DNA of 7,947 nt, taken from assembly GCA_025464045.1 (NCBI GenBank), contig JAODBQ010000213.1:1-7947 (forward strand), given 5' to 3'. Origin of the DNA: Ilumatobacteraceae bacterium (lineage in GTDB: Bacteria; Actinomycetota; Acidimicrobiia; Acidimicrobiales; Ilumatobacteraceae). Of this stretch, positions 7,818-7,947 are shown piece by piece (positions within the stretch are counted from its first letter, which is position 1; every line of letters starts with the position of its first letter). A model generated the notes under the pieces. The model searched no databases, was not told the DNA's origin, and saw only the letters and a list, made by a program, of their open reading frames with translations. The position numbers and the translations under genes are program-made.

Positions 7818-7947
7818 TCAGGAGCGGGCGAGGTCGCGGTGGCCGGTGCGGACGCTGAAGCCGCGCGCGCGGAGGCGCCCGGCGATCTCCTCGACGACCG
7901 CGACGCTGCGGTGCCGGCCGCCGGTGCAGCCGATCGCGATCGTCAGG
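7818..7947 (-). CDS. rapZ: RNase adapter protein RapZ, C-terminal fragment (window edge)
   Basis: Only the last 42 codons before TGA (7820-7818) are in the window; the gene continues past 7947. The fragment starts LTIAIGCTGGRHRSVAVVEEI, the hallmark of the C-terminal domain of RapZ/YvcJ proteins, and ends with FSVRTGHRDLARS. The family has an N-terminal P-loop nucleotide-binding domain and a C-terminal domain that in Escherichia coli binds the small RNA GlmZ and amino-sugar metabolites to control GlmS. Its target in actinobacteria is less clear. In many actinobacteria and firmicutes rapZ is followed by yvcK and whiA; here the next gene is gap, 142 bases away. The assignment rests on a short but very characteristic motif. 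Confidence 0.9.
   Translation of the reverse strand, partial: LTIAIGCTGGRHRSVAVVEEIAGRLRARGFSVRTGHRDLARS

Overview
The window looks like an ordinary chromosomal stretch from a GC-rich actinobacterium. The Pgk and TIM sequences, especially the shortened Pgk N-domain and the CHWEEKGPYTGEVSPAF stretch in TIM, remind me most of the class Acidimicrobiia (Ilumatobacter-like). That assignment is from memory of family sequences and is moderate in confidence. Every gene I can support lies on the minus strand; the long plus-strand open frames are shadows caused by the high GC content.

Layout in the direction of transcription (high to low coordinates): (1) 7947-7818 is the last 42 codons of rapZ, cut by the window edge. 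(2) 7817-7676 is a 142-base spacer with a small GC hairpin after rapZ, a weak promoter candidate, and a 14-bp perfect palindrome sitting on the gap start codon. (3) 7675-4756 is a tightly packed lower-glycolysis operon, gap-pgk-tpiA: 3 bases separate gap and pgk, and pgk and tpiA overlap by 8 bases. (4) 4755-4590 is a 166-base spacer with a candidate extended -10 promoter. (5) 4589-1 is an oligopeptide/dipeptide-type ABC importer operon: lipoprotein substrate-binding protein, DppB-type permease, DppC-type permease, and a DppD-type ATPase that runs off the left edge. The three membrane/ATPase genes are coupled by start/stop overlaps (ATGA, TGATG). An 80-base gap holding a perfect 16-bp-stem hairpin separates the binding protein from the permeases.

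How the genes work together: GAPDH, PGK and TIM carry out consecutive triose-phosphate steps of glycolysis/gluconeogenesis. RapZ is an RNA-binding/nucleotide-binding regulator often found next to yvcK and whiA upstream of gap; here yvcK and whiA are not between rapZ and gap. The importer is an independent unit: the lipid-anchored receptor delivers a peptide-like or other small solute to the permease pair, powered by the ATPase. A second ATPase (DppF type) would be expected beyond the left edge.

I found no mobile element, CRISPR array, RNA gene, toxin or defence gene, and nothing that amounts to a new biological system. The points most worth a second look are the intra-operon hairpin, the palindrome on the gap start, the missing yvcK-whiA pair and the shortened Pgk.
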